NCBI RefSeq assembly: GCF_014649855.1
Contig: NZ_BMTV01000003.1
Span: 1 to 64,000 of the forward strand
Direction of reading: 5' to 3'
DNA length: 64,000 nt
From: Streptomyces roseolus
Lineage (GTDB): Bacteria; Actinomycetota; Actinomycetes; Streptomycetales; Streptomycetaceae
How positions within the stretch are numbered: the first letter of the stretch is position 1; the number at the start of each line of letters is the position of its first letter. This document shows, piece after piece, positions 9,332-16,790 of this stretch. The position numbers and the translations under genes are program-made. The notes under the pieces are model-generated. The model did not search any database. It was not told the origin of the DNA and worked only from the letters and a program-made list of their open reading frames with translations.

Positions 9332-9754
9332 TCAGGCTGCGGAACGCGCAGGGCGCGGGCCGGACGCGGCGCCGCGGCGGCGGGCCCGACGGGTGGCGGC
9401 CGGCCGTTTCCTCACCCGGCCGGCCAGCCACCTCGTCAGCCGCCAGGACACGGTCAGAGCCGCCACGAGCAGCACGAGGGAGAGAAGAAGGGACCACAGT
9501 CCGGGCAGACCGGCTCTGCCCAGCAGCACCATGCCGGAAAGGTCGAGCACCCAGCCGACCGCGATGAAGACCGTGCCGGCCGGCGAGACGGACACATCGC
9601 CGAAGCCCAGGGCCTCCATGTCCAGATCCGCGTCGAAGGCGTCCGGTGAGACGACACGGCAGAGCACGAGCGACCAGAAACCGGCGACGGCGACGAGCGC
9701 AGACGTCAGGACGATGGCGGGAAGGCCGAAGGCCGCGTCGAAGAGCTCCGACAT
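9332..9754 (-). CDS. YqiJ-like membrane protein, flotillin partner
   Basis: The protein has 140 residues. The N-terminus (FGLPAIVLTSALVAVAGFW) is a membrane segment, and two more hydrophobic stretches follow around residues 60-105. The C-terminal 30 residues are strongly basic. In Enterobacteria yqiJ precedes yqiK; this protein has a similar N-terminus and position but is shorter and shows no clear OB-fold domain. AGGA lies before the ATG. It is probably the first gene of the flotillin operon. The family call rests mainly on context. Confidence 0.75.
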   Translation of the reverse strand: MSELFDAAFGLPAIVLTSALVAVAGFWSLVLCRVVSPDAFDADLDMEALGFGDVSVSPAGTVFIAVGWVLDLSGMVLLGRAGLPGLWSLLLSLVLLVAALTVSWRLTRWLAGRVRKRPAATRRARRRGAASGPRPARSAA

Positions 9755-10554
9755 GCCTGTCCTCCCCGCTCTCGCCTCTTCCGGATCTCGGCATCAGGCC
9801 CCCAGGGCGCGCCGCCGCCAGAGCGATTCTGGCCCTGGAGAGTCCATGGGCACATTGCAGGGTTCCGGCAATCTTTACGCCCTCTTGATGCCGAAACCGC
9901 GCCCCTTCCGGCGGGTCACGGAGCGGCGGGGCCGCCCAGAGGGCCCTTCCGGGCCGGCCGAGCGGGCGGGCGCCGATGACGGCGGTCTGGAGGGCGTGGC
10001 GGCCGGCCGGATCGGCGGGGTCGGCACCGGTAGGCCGGTGGACGCGGTACGTGACGGCCCGCACGGACAGGTCGAGGTGGCGGGCGGCCGGGTGGTGACG
10101 CGTCCGCTGCCGGAGAACGCGGTCAGCGGTTCGGCCGCCGCCCGCTCGCCGCGACGTCCACGAGCAGTCGCTCGTGCCCCTCCACGTTTCCGTCCTTCGT
10201 CTTCCCGCTCCAGGCGGTCGCCCTCGTCCGTCCTCCTGCGCTGCCGCGGCCGCCGCGGCTTCGCGTACTCCTCGACCGTCGGCCGTCCCGGTTCCCGGCA
10301 GGGGCAGCCGCCACCGGAGGCGCCGTGGTCCCCTTCTCCGCGAGCGGGCGCGCGGTGGTCGTCCGGCGCTCCAGCCGGGCGGCGACGGCTTCCGACAGGT
10401 CGTAGCTCCGGCTGCCGTCGGTGGGGAACGGGTGGGTGCCGTGGGCGCTGCGGAAGACCCGGGTCCCGGCGCCGGGGCCTCGCGGCCCGGCGGCACGGCC
10501 GGCGCGCCTCCCGGACGGTCCTCCGCCCGCTTCGCGCGGGTCAGGGCGACGCTC
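9755..10554. other. Gene-poor stretch with decayed coding DNA
   Basis: No intact gene is supported in these 800 bases. The minus strand carries a remnant of a PucR/CdaR-type regulator (see 9945-10110). Another frame around 10330-10460 reads like protein (SYDLSEAVAARLERR) but has no start or domain. An imperfect 19-bp palindrome (ATTGC...GCAAT, 9854-9872) lies close to the start of the flotillin operon and could be an operator. Confidence 0.45.
9945..10110 (-). pseudogene. Remnant of a PucR/CdaR-type regulator C-terminal HTH
   Basis: The minus strand encodes ARHLDLSVRAVTYRVHR followed by TGADPADPAGRHALQTAVIG. This matches the C-terminal helix-turn-helix of PucR/CdaR-type regulators (general form: A..L..h..TV.YRl.Ri..lTG.d..dp..r..Lq.A). 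A few residues between the recognition helix and TGADP seem to be missing. No start codon, N-terminal domain or proper stop belongs to it. Confidence 0.5.
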
Positions 10555-11487
10555 TCACCGTCCCTCCCCCCGCGGCCCTCCGTGTCCGCCCGTGGCCGGA
10601 CCGGCGGGTGTCCGGTCGATCAGTCCCTGCTCGATGTGGCCGCCCGCGCCGAGCAGGCCGGTCTGCCCGAACCCGTTCTCGCGCAGCAGACGGGGCAGTT
10701 CGCGACGGGAGAGCAGGTCCACCGCGAGGGGGAAGAACGGGCGGCCGGCCTGGGCGAGCCTGAGCCAGGGCGGGGCGTACACGGAGGCGGAGCGCCGTTC
10801 CACGCCGCGCACGAGCCAGGACGCCACCCGGTCCACCGGATACACGCGGCGGGCGGGGCCGGGCATGTGCCCGCGGAGTTCGCGCAGCACCGGGTGGCGC
10901 TCGACGTCGCGGACCATGTCGGTGTCGGTCCAGTGCAGGTACGCCACGCCCACGCCGACGCCCTGGTGCGCCACCTCGGCCCGCAGGGAGCGGGCGAAGG
11001 CCTCGGCGCCCGCCTTGGAGGCGCAGTACGCGCTCATCATCGGGGCGGCGCCGAAGGCGGCGGTGGACGCGATCTGGAGGAAGTAGCCGCCGCTGGAGAG
11101 CAGGCCGGGCAGGAAGGCGCGCGCGGTGATCGCGCTGCCGACGAGGTTGACCTCCACGACGCGGCGCCAGGTCCCGGGGTCGGAGGTCCCGAACGGGCCG
11201 CCCTCGGCGACGCCCGCGTTGGCGACGACGACGGACGGGGCGCCGAGGACCCGGGTCGCCTCCTCGGCGGCCCGCTCCATCGCCGCGTCGTCGGTCACGT
11301 CGACCTCGACGGCGTGGCTCTCGGTGCCGAGCGTCCCGGCCACGGCGGCGAGCGTGGCGTGCTCCCGCCCCAGCAGCGCCACCCGCATCCCGAGGCCGGA
11401 GAGCCGGCGGGCCAGGCCGGCGCCCAGCCCGCGGGCCGCGCCGGTGACGACGGCGGTGCGTCCTTCGAGTTCCCAGGCACGGGCCAT
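10555..11487 (-). CDS. Short-chain dehydrogenase/reductase
   Basis: The protein has 310 residues with a Rossmann fold. It shows the cofactor motif TGAARGLG near residue 15, NAG, and the catalytic YCASK with an upstream Ser (QIAST). The ATG at 11487 is preceded by GGAGG at 6 nt and is preferred to the in-frame start 42 nt upstream. The C-terminal ~90 residues extend beyond the core and contain a hydrophobic patch (PFFPLAVDLL), as in SDRs acting near membranes or on lipophilic substrates. Substrate unknown. It sits 83 nt beyond the fasciclin gene on the same strand. Confidence 0.9.
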   Translation of the reverse strand: MARAWELEGRTAVVTGAARGLGAGLARRLSGLGMRVALLGREHATLAAVAGTLGTESHAVEVDVTDDAAMERAAEEATRVLGAPSVVVANAGVAEGGPFGTSDPGTWRRVVEVNLVGSAITARAFLPGLLSSGGYFLQIASTAAFGAAPMMSAYCASKAGAEAFARSLRAEVAHQGVGVGVAYLHWTDTDMVRDVERHPVLRELRGHMPGPARRVYPVDRVASWLVRGVERRSASVYAPPWLRLAQAGRPFFPLAVDLLSRRELPRLLRENGFGQTGLLGAGGHIEQGLIDRTPAGPATGGHGGPRGEGR

Positions 11488-11550
11488 GGGGGCCTCCGGT
11501 TCTTCGGCCGGGTCGGGGACGGGGCGCACCGGGTGACCGGCGCGCCTCCG

Positions 11551-11590
11551 TCACCCGGGCATCGGGACGGTCACTCGGGCATCAGGACGG
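11551..11590. repeat. 20-bp tandem duplication across a stop codon
   Basis: Two 20-bp units (11551-11570 and 11571-11590) differ at two positions. The second contains the last codons and stop of the fasciclin gene; the first is a copy just beyond the stop, including a second in-register TGA. Confidence 0.7.
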
Positions 11591-12173
11591 TGTCGACGAC
11601 GTGGACGGTGGCGTTGGCGGTCTTCACGTCGCCGCACACGACCTTGGAGCTGTCGTTCACCGTGAACTCCTCGCCGGAGCCCTTCGTGGTGAGCGTGCTC
11701 TTCTGCAGGGTCTCGAAGGTGCCGTTCTCCATCTGCTCGGGGGTGAGCTTCTGGCCGACGACGTGGTAGGTCAGGATCTCGGTGAGCTTGGCCTTGTCGG
11801 CGAGGACCTCGTCCAGGTCGGCCTTCGGGATCTTCGCGAAGGCGTCGTTCGTCGGTGCGAAGACCGTGATGTCCTTCGCGTTGTTCAGGGTGTCGACGAG
11901 ACCGGCCCGCTTCACGGCGGTGGTGAGGGTGGACAGGGCCGGATTCTCGGAGGCGGCGGTCGCGACGGGCTGCTCCGCCATGGCGGCGAACGAACCCGGT
12001 CCCTCTTCGGGTACGTCCGCACAGCCCGGCCCGAACGGCTCCTCCACCGTGCCGGCGGCGGGCACCGCGGCCTGGGCGCCGCCGGACCAGGCGGCGGCCG
12101 AGAGCGGGAGGACGGCGACGGCGGTCACGGCGATCGCGCCGCGACGGACACGCAGGGTACGCAGGGAGTTCAT
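11571..12173 (-). CDS. Secreted fasciclin (FAS1) domain protein
   Basis: The protein has 200 residues. A Sec signal peptide occupies about residues 1-36 (basic start, hydrophobic core, AQA cleavage motif). A single FAS1 domain fills residues ~70-198, with ITVFAPTNDAFAKIP and the LTYHVV motif. FAS1 proteins act in cell-surface adhesion or matrix binding. The ATG at 12173 follows AGGAG at 8 nt; the longer frame to 12209 lacks a signal-like start. Two Cys residues (near the mature N-terminus and at VVCGDV) may form a disulfide. Confidence 0.92.
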   Translation of the reverse strand: MNSLRTLRVRRGAIAVTAVAVLPLSAAAWSGGAQAAVPAAGTVEEPFGPGCADVPEEGPGSFAAMAEQPVATAASENPALSTLTTAVKRAGLVDTLNNAKDITVFAPTNDAFAKIPKADLDEVLADKAKLTEILTYHVVGQKLTPEQMENGTFETLQKSTLTTKGSGEEFTVNDSSKVVCGDVKTANATVHVVDTVLMPE

Positions 12174-12529
12174 GGCTGGTGCTCCTGGGGGTGCTCCGCC
12201 CGGTTCCACGGGGATCCGGGCGGCGCGGTCCCGGCCGGCGCTGGGGACGCGCCGCGCGGGGTGCCGGGGGCCGGTGGGGCCGCCGGTGCCGGCGGGTCGG
12301 CCGGCGGGGCCGCTGCGGAAGTGCTCATGTCCCCTGTTTCCGCCCGGGCGGCCCGGCGGATGCGCCCTTCCCCGCGGAGACGTTCTTCCAGAGGGCTGTG
12401 CCTCCCCGCGGATGCGTCTTCCGGACGGCGGCGGCCTCCCGTGGACGCGCCCTCCCGCGGAGGCGCCTTCTCGGGGACGCGCCCTCCTGCGGGCGTGCTC
12501 CCCGTGGAGGCGCTCCCCCGCGGTCGGGC
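12174..12529. other. Intergenic stretch containing degenerate tandem repeats
   Basis: No gene is supported here. From about 12350 to 12529 the + strand is built from roughly ten imperfect units of about 16 bp resembling TCCCGCGGANGCGCCC. The repeats end at the stop codon of the glutamine amidotransferase gene, so they form its 3' untranslated region. Confidence 0.55.
12350..12529. repeat. Degenerate ~16-bp tandem repeat
   Basis: Successive units such as TCCCGTGGACGCGCCC, TCCCGCGGAGGCGCCT and TCTCGGGGACGCGCCC run head to tail with substitutions and 1-bp length changes. The array is G+C rich and could fold into many small hairpins. Confidence 0.55.
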
Positions 12530-13363
12530 TCAGGCCGCCGCGGGGGTGAAGCGGTGGAGTTCGTCCATGCCCGGCTGCACGACGCCGTAGCTGTTCTCCG
12601 GGACCTCGTTCCAGGCGCCCGGCAGGTCGCCGAGGGGCTCGGAGACGATGAGCCGGGTCTCCCCCGAGACGCCCCGCAGGAACTCCACGTCGGGGTGGAG
12701 GCGGCGCAGGGCCTCCACCCGGCTGCTGTAGAAGAGCGACCGGGACGCCTGGGCGCTGGAGTAGCGGAACGCCCAGACGCGCTCGCCGTCGGTGAGGGCG
12801 AGCGTCATCTGGAGGGGGTGTTCCACCCCGTGCTCACGGCCGACCCGCTCCACGACGCCGGCCATGCGGGCGACGGCCGCGGGCGGGTCCTCGTCGAGGC
12901 CGTAGGTGAGGGCCAGGTAGAACATGACCTCGGAGTCGGTCGTGCCCTCGATGTCCGCGTAGAGCGCCGGGTCGACGAGCAGGGTCAGGTCGCGGCGCAG
13001 CCGCGGGAACCCGGCGATGGCGCCGTTGTGCATGAACATCCAGCGGCCGTGCCGGAAGGGGTGGCAGTTCGACTGCTGCACGGCCGTTCCGGTCGACGCC
13101 CTGATGTGCGCGAAGAAGAGCGGGGACTGGACGTGGTCCGCCAGCTCGCGCAGGTTCCGGTTGTTCCAGGCGGGCCCGACCTCCCGCAGCAGCGCCGGGG
13201 TGTCGTTGTGCTTCGAGTACCAGCCGACGCCGAAGCCGTCGCCGTTGGTCGTCTCCACGCCCAGCTTGGAGTGCAGGCTCTGGTCGATCAGGGAATGGGT
13301 CGGCCGGTAGAGGATCGTCTCCAGCAGCACCGGCGTCCCCCAGTAGGCGAGCCATCGACACAT
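12530..13363 (-). CDS. Class II glutamine amidotransferase (EgtC/YafJ-like)
   Basis: The protein has 277 residues and begins MCRWLAYWG, so Cys2 becomes the N-terminal nucleophile after Met removal. Further class II features are NGDGFGVGWY, HIRAST and FMHNGAI. It has only the glutaminase domain, like YafJ and EgtC; EgtC hydrolyses gamma-glutamyl bonds in ergothioneine synthesis, but no egt genes are nearby, so the substrate is open. AGGTGA lies 6 nt before the ATG. Confidence 0.9.
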   Translation of the reverse strand: MCRWLAYWGTPVLLETILYRPTHSLIDQSLHSKLGVETTNGDGFGVGWYSKHNDTPALLREVGPAWNNRNLRELADHVQSPLFFAHIRASTGTAVQQSNCHPFRHGRWMFMHNGAIAGFPRLRRDLTLLVDPALYADIEGTTDSEVMFYLALTYGLDEDPPAAVARMAGVVERVGREHGVEHPLQMTLALTDGERVWAFRYSSAQASRSLFYSSRVEALRRLHPDVEFLRGVSGETRLIVSEPLGDLPGAWNEVPENSYGVVQPGMDELHRFTPAAA

Positions 13364-13482
13364 ACGCGATCACCTGGGTCCCTGCGCGAGCACGCTCCGC
13401 CGCGTCATCGGGTCCTCCCATTCTCGGCACCGCCACTCCGGGCCGCCACACCGGCGGCGGCCCCCGGTCCGGTCCGTCGTGC

Positions 13483-14565
13483 TCATTCGTCGTGGTGGCG
13501 GGGCTTCTCCGGCAGGCCCGCCTCGCGCCGCTCCTCGTCGCTCCACGCCCGGGTGTCGCGCGGCCTGACGTACGGTTCCCGGTCCGGCGGCATGCCGCCG
13601 GCCACCGCGCGCCGGCGCAGCAGCTCGGCGTCGACCTCCAGGCCGAGGAGCACGGCCAGGTTGCTGATCCACAACCAGACGAGGAAGACGATGACGCCGG
13701 CCATGGTGCCGTAGACCCGGTTGTACGAGGCGAACTGGGAGACGTACACCGCGAAGCCCGCCGAGGCCGCCATCCAGATCAGCAGGGCGAGCACGCTGCC
13801 CGGGGTGACCCAGCGCCATCCGCGGCCCTCGGCGTTCGGGCTCGCCCAGTACAGCAGGGCGATCATCACCACGGCGAGCAGGAGGAGGGCGGGCCACTTG
13901 GCCACCGACCAGACCGTCAGGGCGGTGTCGCCGACGCCCAGCACGTCGCCGGCCCGGCGGGCCACGTCGCCGCTGAGCACGAGCAGCAGGGCGCCCGCGG
14001 CGGCTATCAGCATGAGCGCCGCGGTCATGCCGAGCCGGATCGGCAGCAGCTTCCACACGGGGCGGCCCTCGGGGACGTCGTGGACGCGGTTGGCGGCGCG
14101 CATGAAGGCTCCGACGTAGCCGGACGCGGACCACAGCGCCACGAGGAGTCCGACCACGGCCATGACGGTGCCGGTGCCGGTGTTGCCGCTGAGGGCCGCC
14201 AGCGCCTGTTCCAGGACGTCGCGGGCGGGTCCCGGCGCCAGCTCCCGCAGGCTCTCCATCACCCGGTCGGTGGTCCGCTGCCCGCTGATCCCGAGCAGCG
14301 AGACCAGGGCGAGCAGTCCGGGGAAGAGCGACAGGACGCCGTAGTACGTCAGCGCCGCCGCCCGGTCCATGAGCTCGTCGTCCGTGAACTCGCGCGCCGC
14401 TCCCTTCAGGACCGCGAGCCAGGAGCCCCTGGGGAGGTCGGAGGGCGAGTCGGGGGCGCGTTCCTCGACGCCGGGGCCCGGTCCGGGGTCCTCGGCGTCG
14501 GACGGTTCGGGGGGCGGGGTCCGGTTCCCCGGAGCCCGCCGTTCGGGGAAGTTCCGTTCGGCCAT
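13483..14565 (-). CDS. YihY/BrkB-family membrane protein
   Basis: The protein has 360 residues. An acidic, Pro-rich N-terminus of ~60 residues precedes the YihY domain (DRAAALTYYGVLSLFPGLLAL...), with about six membrane segments and a charged C-terminal tail. The function of the family is not settled. The ATG at 14565 lacks a clear ribosome binding site, and a SigB-type promoter match ends 10 nt upstream, so the message may be nearly leaderless. It follows the VanZ gene by 29 nt and may also be transcribed with it. Confidence 0.9.
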   Translation of the reverse strand: MAERNFPERRAPGNRTPPPEPSDAEDPGPGPGVEERAPDSPSDLPRGSWLAVLKGAAREFTDDELMDRAAALTYYGVLSLFPGLLALVSLLGISGQRTTDRVMESLRELAPGPARDVLEQALAALSGNTGTGTVMAVVGLLVALWSASGYVGAFMRAANRVHDVPEGRPVWKLLPIRLGMTAALMLIAAAGALLLVLSGDVARRAGDVLGVGDTALTVWSVAKWPALLLLAVVMIALLYWASPNAEGRGWRWVTPGSVLALLIWMAASAGFAVYVSQFASYNRVYGTMAGVIVFLVWLWISNLAVLLGLEVDAELLRRRAVAGGMPPDREPYVRPRDTRAWSDEERREAGLPEKPRHHDE

Positions 14566-14575
14566 GCCCCGGCGG

Positions 14576-14600
14576 GTACCCCCCTCGGCCGGTCCTACGC
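14576..14600 (-). promoter_or_regulatory. SigB-type promoter candidate for the YihY gene
   Basis: On the minus strand GCGT, a 15-nt spacer and GGGTAC match GNNT-N14/16-GGGTAY. The -10 ends 10 nt before the ATG. The site overlaps the stop codon of the upstream VanZ gene. Confidence 0.5.
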
Positions 14601-15320
14601 CGACGTCCGCCCTCCCGGATCTCCCGCCGGGGTACGGGCCGGGCGCCGGCGCCGCCACCGGCGGGGGCGGGTGCGGGGGTGGACGGCCCGGCCCAGCCGC
14701 CGGCCGACGAGCGCGTAGCCGAGCAGCGCTCCCGTCGTGTTGAGCAGGACGTCGTCGACGTCGAAGGCGCGGCCCGTGACGAGCGCCCCCTGCACCAGCT
14801 CGACGAGCAGCATGGTGGCCGCGGTGAGCAGCGCGACGCGCAGGAAGCCGCGGGCCCTGCGGGACAGGAGCGGCAGCAGGATCCCGAAGGGGACGCCGAG
14901 GAGGATGTTGCCCCCGAGCTGCTTGACGGTGTCCACGAAGGCGGGCCGGCCGAGGTACGCCTCGATCGAACGCCCGGGCGTCAGGTTGTCGTGGGTGAGG
15001 GGCGCGGAGGCCGGCGAGGCCTCCAGGGTCAGCCGGGCCAGGACCACGGCGAACACCACCATGCCCGCGAAGGCCGTGAGGGCGACCAGTGCCCGTACGA
15101 ACCGGCCCGGCCCGCGCCGGGCCGGGACCGCGGTCCGGGGCGGCGCGGCGTCCGGCTCCTTCCGTGCCGGGCTCCCCCCGGCCGGCTCCTTCCGCTCCGG
15201 GTTCCCGCCGGCCGGGGCCGATCCGCCCGCGCCCGCCGTGTTCCTCTCCTCTCCCCCGTCGCCCCCGTCCCCTCCGGCGGGCGCGCCGCCTCGTCCCCTC
15301 GACGCTCTCCGACCGAACAT
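14595..15320 (-). CDS. VanZ-like membrane protein
   Basis: The protein has 241 residues. The first ~70 are Gly/Pro/Arg-rich with a short internal repeat (ERKEPAGG / ARKEPDAA). Four membrane segments and the VanZ-type motifs NILLGVPFGILLPLL, VELVQ and DVDDVLLNTTGALLGY follow. VanZ-like proteins are linked to teicoplanin resistance in enterococci, but most chromosomal members have no known role. A strong GGGGAGGAG precedes the ATG, and a SigB-type promoter match lies 45 nt upstream. Confidence 0.9.
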   Translation of the reverse strand: MFGRRASRGRGGAPAGGDGGDGGEERNTAGAGGSAPAGGNPERKEPAGGSPARKEPDAAPPRTAVPARRGPGRFVRALVALTAFAGMVVFAVVLARLTLEASPASAPLTHDNLTPGRSIEAYLGRPAFVDTVKQLGGNILLGVPFGILLPLLSRRARGFLRVALLTAATMLLVELVQGALVTGRAFDVDDVLLNTTGALLGYALVGRRLGRAVHPRTRPRRWRRRRPARTPAGDPGGRTSA

Positions 15321-15364
15321 GGCCCGTCTCCTCCCCTGGTCGTCCTCGTGCGAACGGGTCCCGG

Positions 15365-15389
15365 GTACCCCCGCCGGGGAACCGCATGC
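15365..15389 (-). promoter_or_regulatory. SigB-type promoter candidate for the VanZ gene
   Basis: On the minus strand GCAT, a 15-nt spacer and GGGTAC match the SigB-type consensus exactly. The -10 ends 44 nt upstream of the VanZ start codon. Confidence 0.55.
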
Positions 15390-15439
15390 CCTGGGGTCGA
15401 ACGGGGCGCCCGCGCGTCCGTCCCACTCACCTCACAGAT

Positions 15440-15471
15440 CCCAACTTGGCTTACGAACATAAGGAGTTGGG
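15440..15471. promoter_or_regulatory. Inverted repeat upstream of the DUF4230 gene
   Basis: CCCAACT and AGTTGGG form 7-bp arms separated by 18 nt, in a locally AT-richer stretch 34 nt before the ATG. This could be an operator or part of the promoter. Confidence 0.35.
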
Positions 15472-15504
15472 TGTGCGGGCGGCCGACCCGGGCATCCGGC
15501 CCAC

Positions 15505-16185
15505 ATGGGAGAAGAGACCGAGAACGGACCCGCGCCGGCCCGCCGTCCGTGGAAGCGCCGCGGAGGGAGGTGGCGGCTCGCCGCCGTCGTCCTGTTCGTG
15601 GTCGCCGTCGCCCTCATGCTGGTCGGCCAGTTCCTCCGGATCCCCGGCCTGGACGTCCTCGGGACGGACGTGAAGGACCGCTCCGGTCCCGCCGTCCTGA
15701 AGTCCGTCCAGGACCTGAGCCGGTACGAGGGGGCGGCGGGGACCTACCAGGTGGTGGTCGACCTGGAGCACGACGCGCGGTTCCTGCCGGACGCGATCCG
15801 CGGCACCCGCACCCTGTACGTGGCGAGCGGCGGCGTCACCGCCTACGTCGAGTTCGGCGGCCTCGGGGCCGACGCCGTGACCGTCGACGCCGGCCGGACC
15901 GAGGCCACCCTCCGGCTGCCGCACGCCCGGCTGGGCGACCCGGCGCTCGATCCGGAGCGGTCGTACGCCGTGTCGAAGCAGCGCGGTCTGCTGGACCGGA
16001 TCGGCGACCTCTTCTCGGACAACCCCGCGAGCGAGCAGGCGGTCCACGTCCTCGCCGCCCAGCGCATCGGCGAGGCGGCCCGCGCGTCCGACCTGACGTC
16101 GCGGGCGGAGCGGAACACCGCCGCGATGCTGCGGGAGCTGCTGCGGGGCCTGGGCTTCGAGCGGGTGACCGTGACGTTCGTCTGA
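15505..16185 (+). CDS. DUF4230-domain membrane-anchored protein
   Basis: The protein has 226 residues. A basic cytoplasmic N-terminus is followed by one membrane segment (residues ~24-45, LAAVVLFVVAVALMLVGQFL) and an extracytoplasmic domain of the DUF4230 type, with SVQDLSRYEGAAGTYQVVVD and a C-terminal helix-strand ending in ERVTVTFV. Function unknown. The ribosome binding site before the ATG is weak; an AAGGAG occurs 44 nt upstream, but the starts near it are out of frame. Confidence 0.85.
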   Translation: MGEETENGPAPARRPWKRRGGRWRLAAVVLFVVAVALMLVGQFLRIPGLDVLGTDVKDRSGPAVLKSVQDLSRYEGAAGTYQVVVDLEHDARFLPDAIRGTRTLYVASGGVTAYVEFGGLGADAVTVDAGRTEATLRLPHARLGDPALDPERSYAVSKQRGLLDRIGDLFSDNPASEQAVHVLAAQRIGEAARASDLTSRAERNTAAMLRELLRGLGFERVTVTFV

Positions 16186-16210
16186 GCGGGCCGGGGGACC
16201 GTGGACGAGC

Positions 16211-16255
16211 CCCCGGGGCCGTGGACGGGCCCCGGGGCCATGGGCGGCCCCGGGG
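16211..16255 (+). terminator. Overlapping alternative hairpins after the DUF4230 gene
   Basis: Three 10-nt arms alternate between CCCCGGGGCC and GGCCCCGGGG. Arm 1 can pair with arm 2 (16211-16237), and a partly overlapping arm 2 can pair with arm 3 (16230-16255), so two hairpins compete for the middle arm. A run of nine or more G follows. Confidence 0.55.
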
Positions 16256-16302
16256 GGGGGCGGCGGGCCGCCGTTCCGGCTGCGCCGTCCGGGCGATGTG
16301 TC

Positions 16303-16323
16303 GGCCGACACGCCGTGTCGGCC
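16303..16323. promoter_or_regulatory. Perfect 9-bp palindrome before the small gene upstream of ppk2
   Basis: GGCCGACAC and GTGTCGGCC flank a 3-nt centre, 23 nt before the start codon. It may be an operator for the ppk2 operon or a leader hairpin. Confidence 0.4.
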
Positions 16324-16346
16324 CGCGGACGGGGCAAGGGGCCTCT

Positions 16347-16790
16347 ATGAGCACTCATGACGACGTCCGGGACGCCCCCGGCCCCGCCGCCCCGGACGCG
16401 ACCACGGTCGAGGCCCTGGGTTCGCTGTCCAAGGCCCTGGAGACCGCCGAACGCGCCCGGGGCCACCTGTACGGATTCCACCAGCTCACCGGCACCGCGG
16501 ACTTCGAGCTCGACCGTGCGGTGCGGCTCCTGCGGGAGGCGGGGCACCACGCCTGGGCGGACCGGGTGGAGAGCGAGATCCTGGGGCGGAACGTCATCCC
16601 GGGCCACTGGACGTACCAGATCGTCGAGGCCTACAACGAGACCTACTACGAGCCGTTCCGGGAGGTGGAGCGCACCGCCGTCTCCGCGCTGGCCGGCGGC
16701 CGCGAGCACCGTTTCGAGGCCCGGCTCCAGCGGGAGCGCCGCACTCCCGGCCACCCCGACCACGCCCCGGCCGAAGGAGCCGACGCATGA
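16347..16790 (+). CDS. Conserved hypothetical protein coupled to ppk2
   Basis: The protein has 147 residues and is mostly helical and acidic. Notable stretches are LETAERARGHLYGFHQLTG and RNVIPGHWTYQIVEAYNETYY. No membrane segment or signal is seen. GGGG lies 7 nt before the ATG at 16347. Its stop overlaps the ppk2 start by 4 nt (ATGA), so the two are probably translated together. I do not recognise a family; the coupling suggests a helper role in polyphosphate or nucleotide metabolism (inference). Confidence 0.82.
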   Translation: MSTHDDVRDAPGPAAPDATTVEALGSLSKALETAERARGHLYGFHQLTGTADFELDRAVRLLREAGHHAWADRVESEILGRNVIPGHWTYQIVEAYNETYYEPFREVERTAVSALAGGREHRFEARLQRERRTPGHPDHAPAEGADA

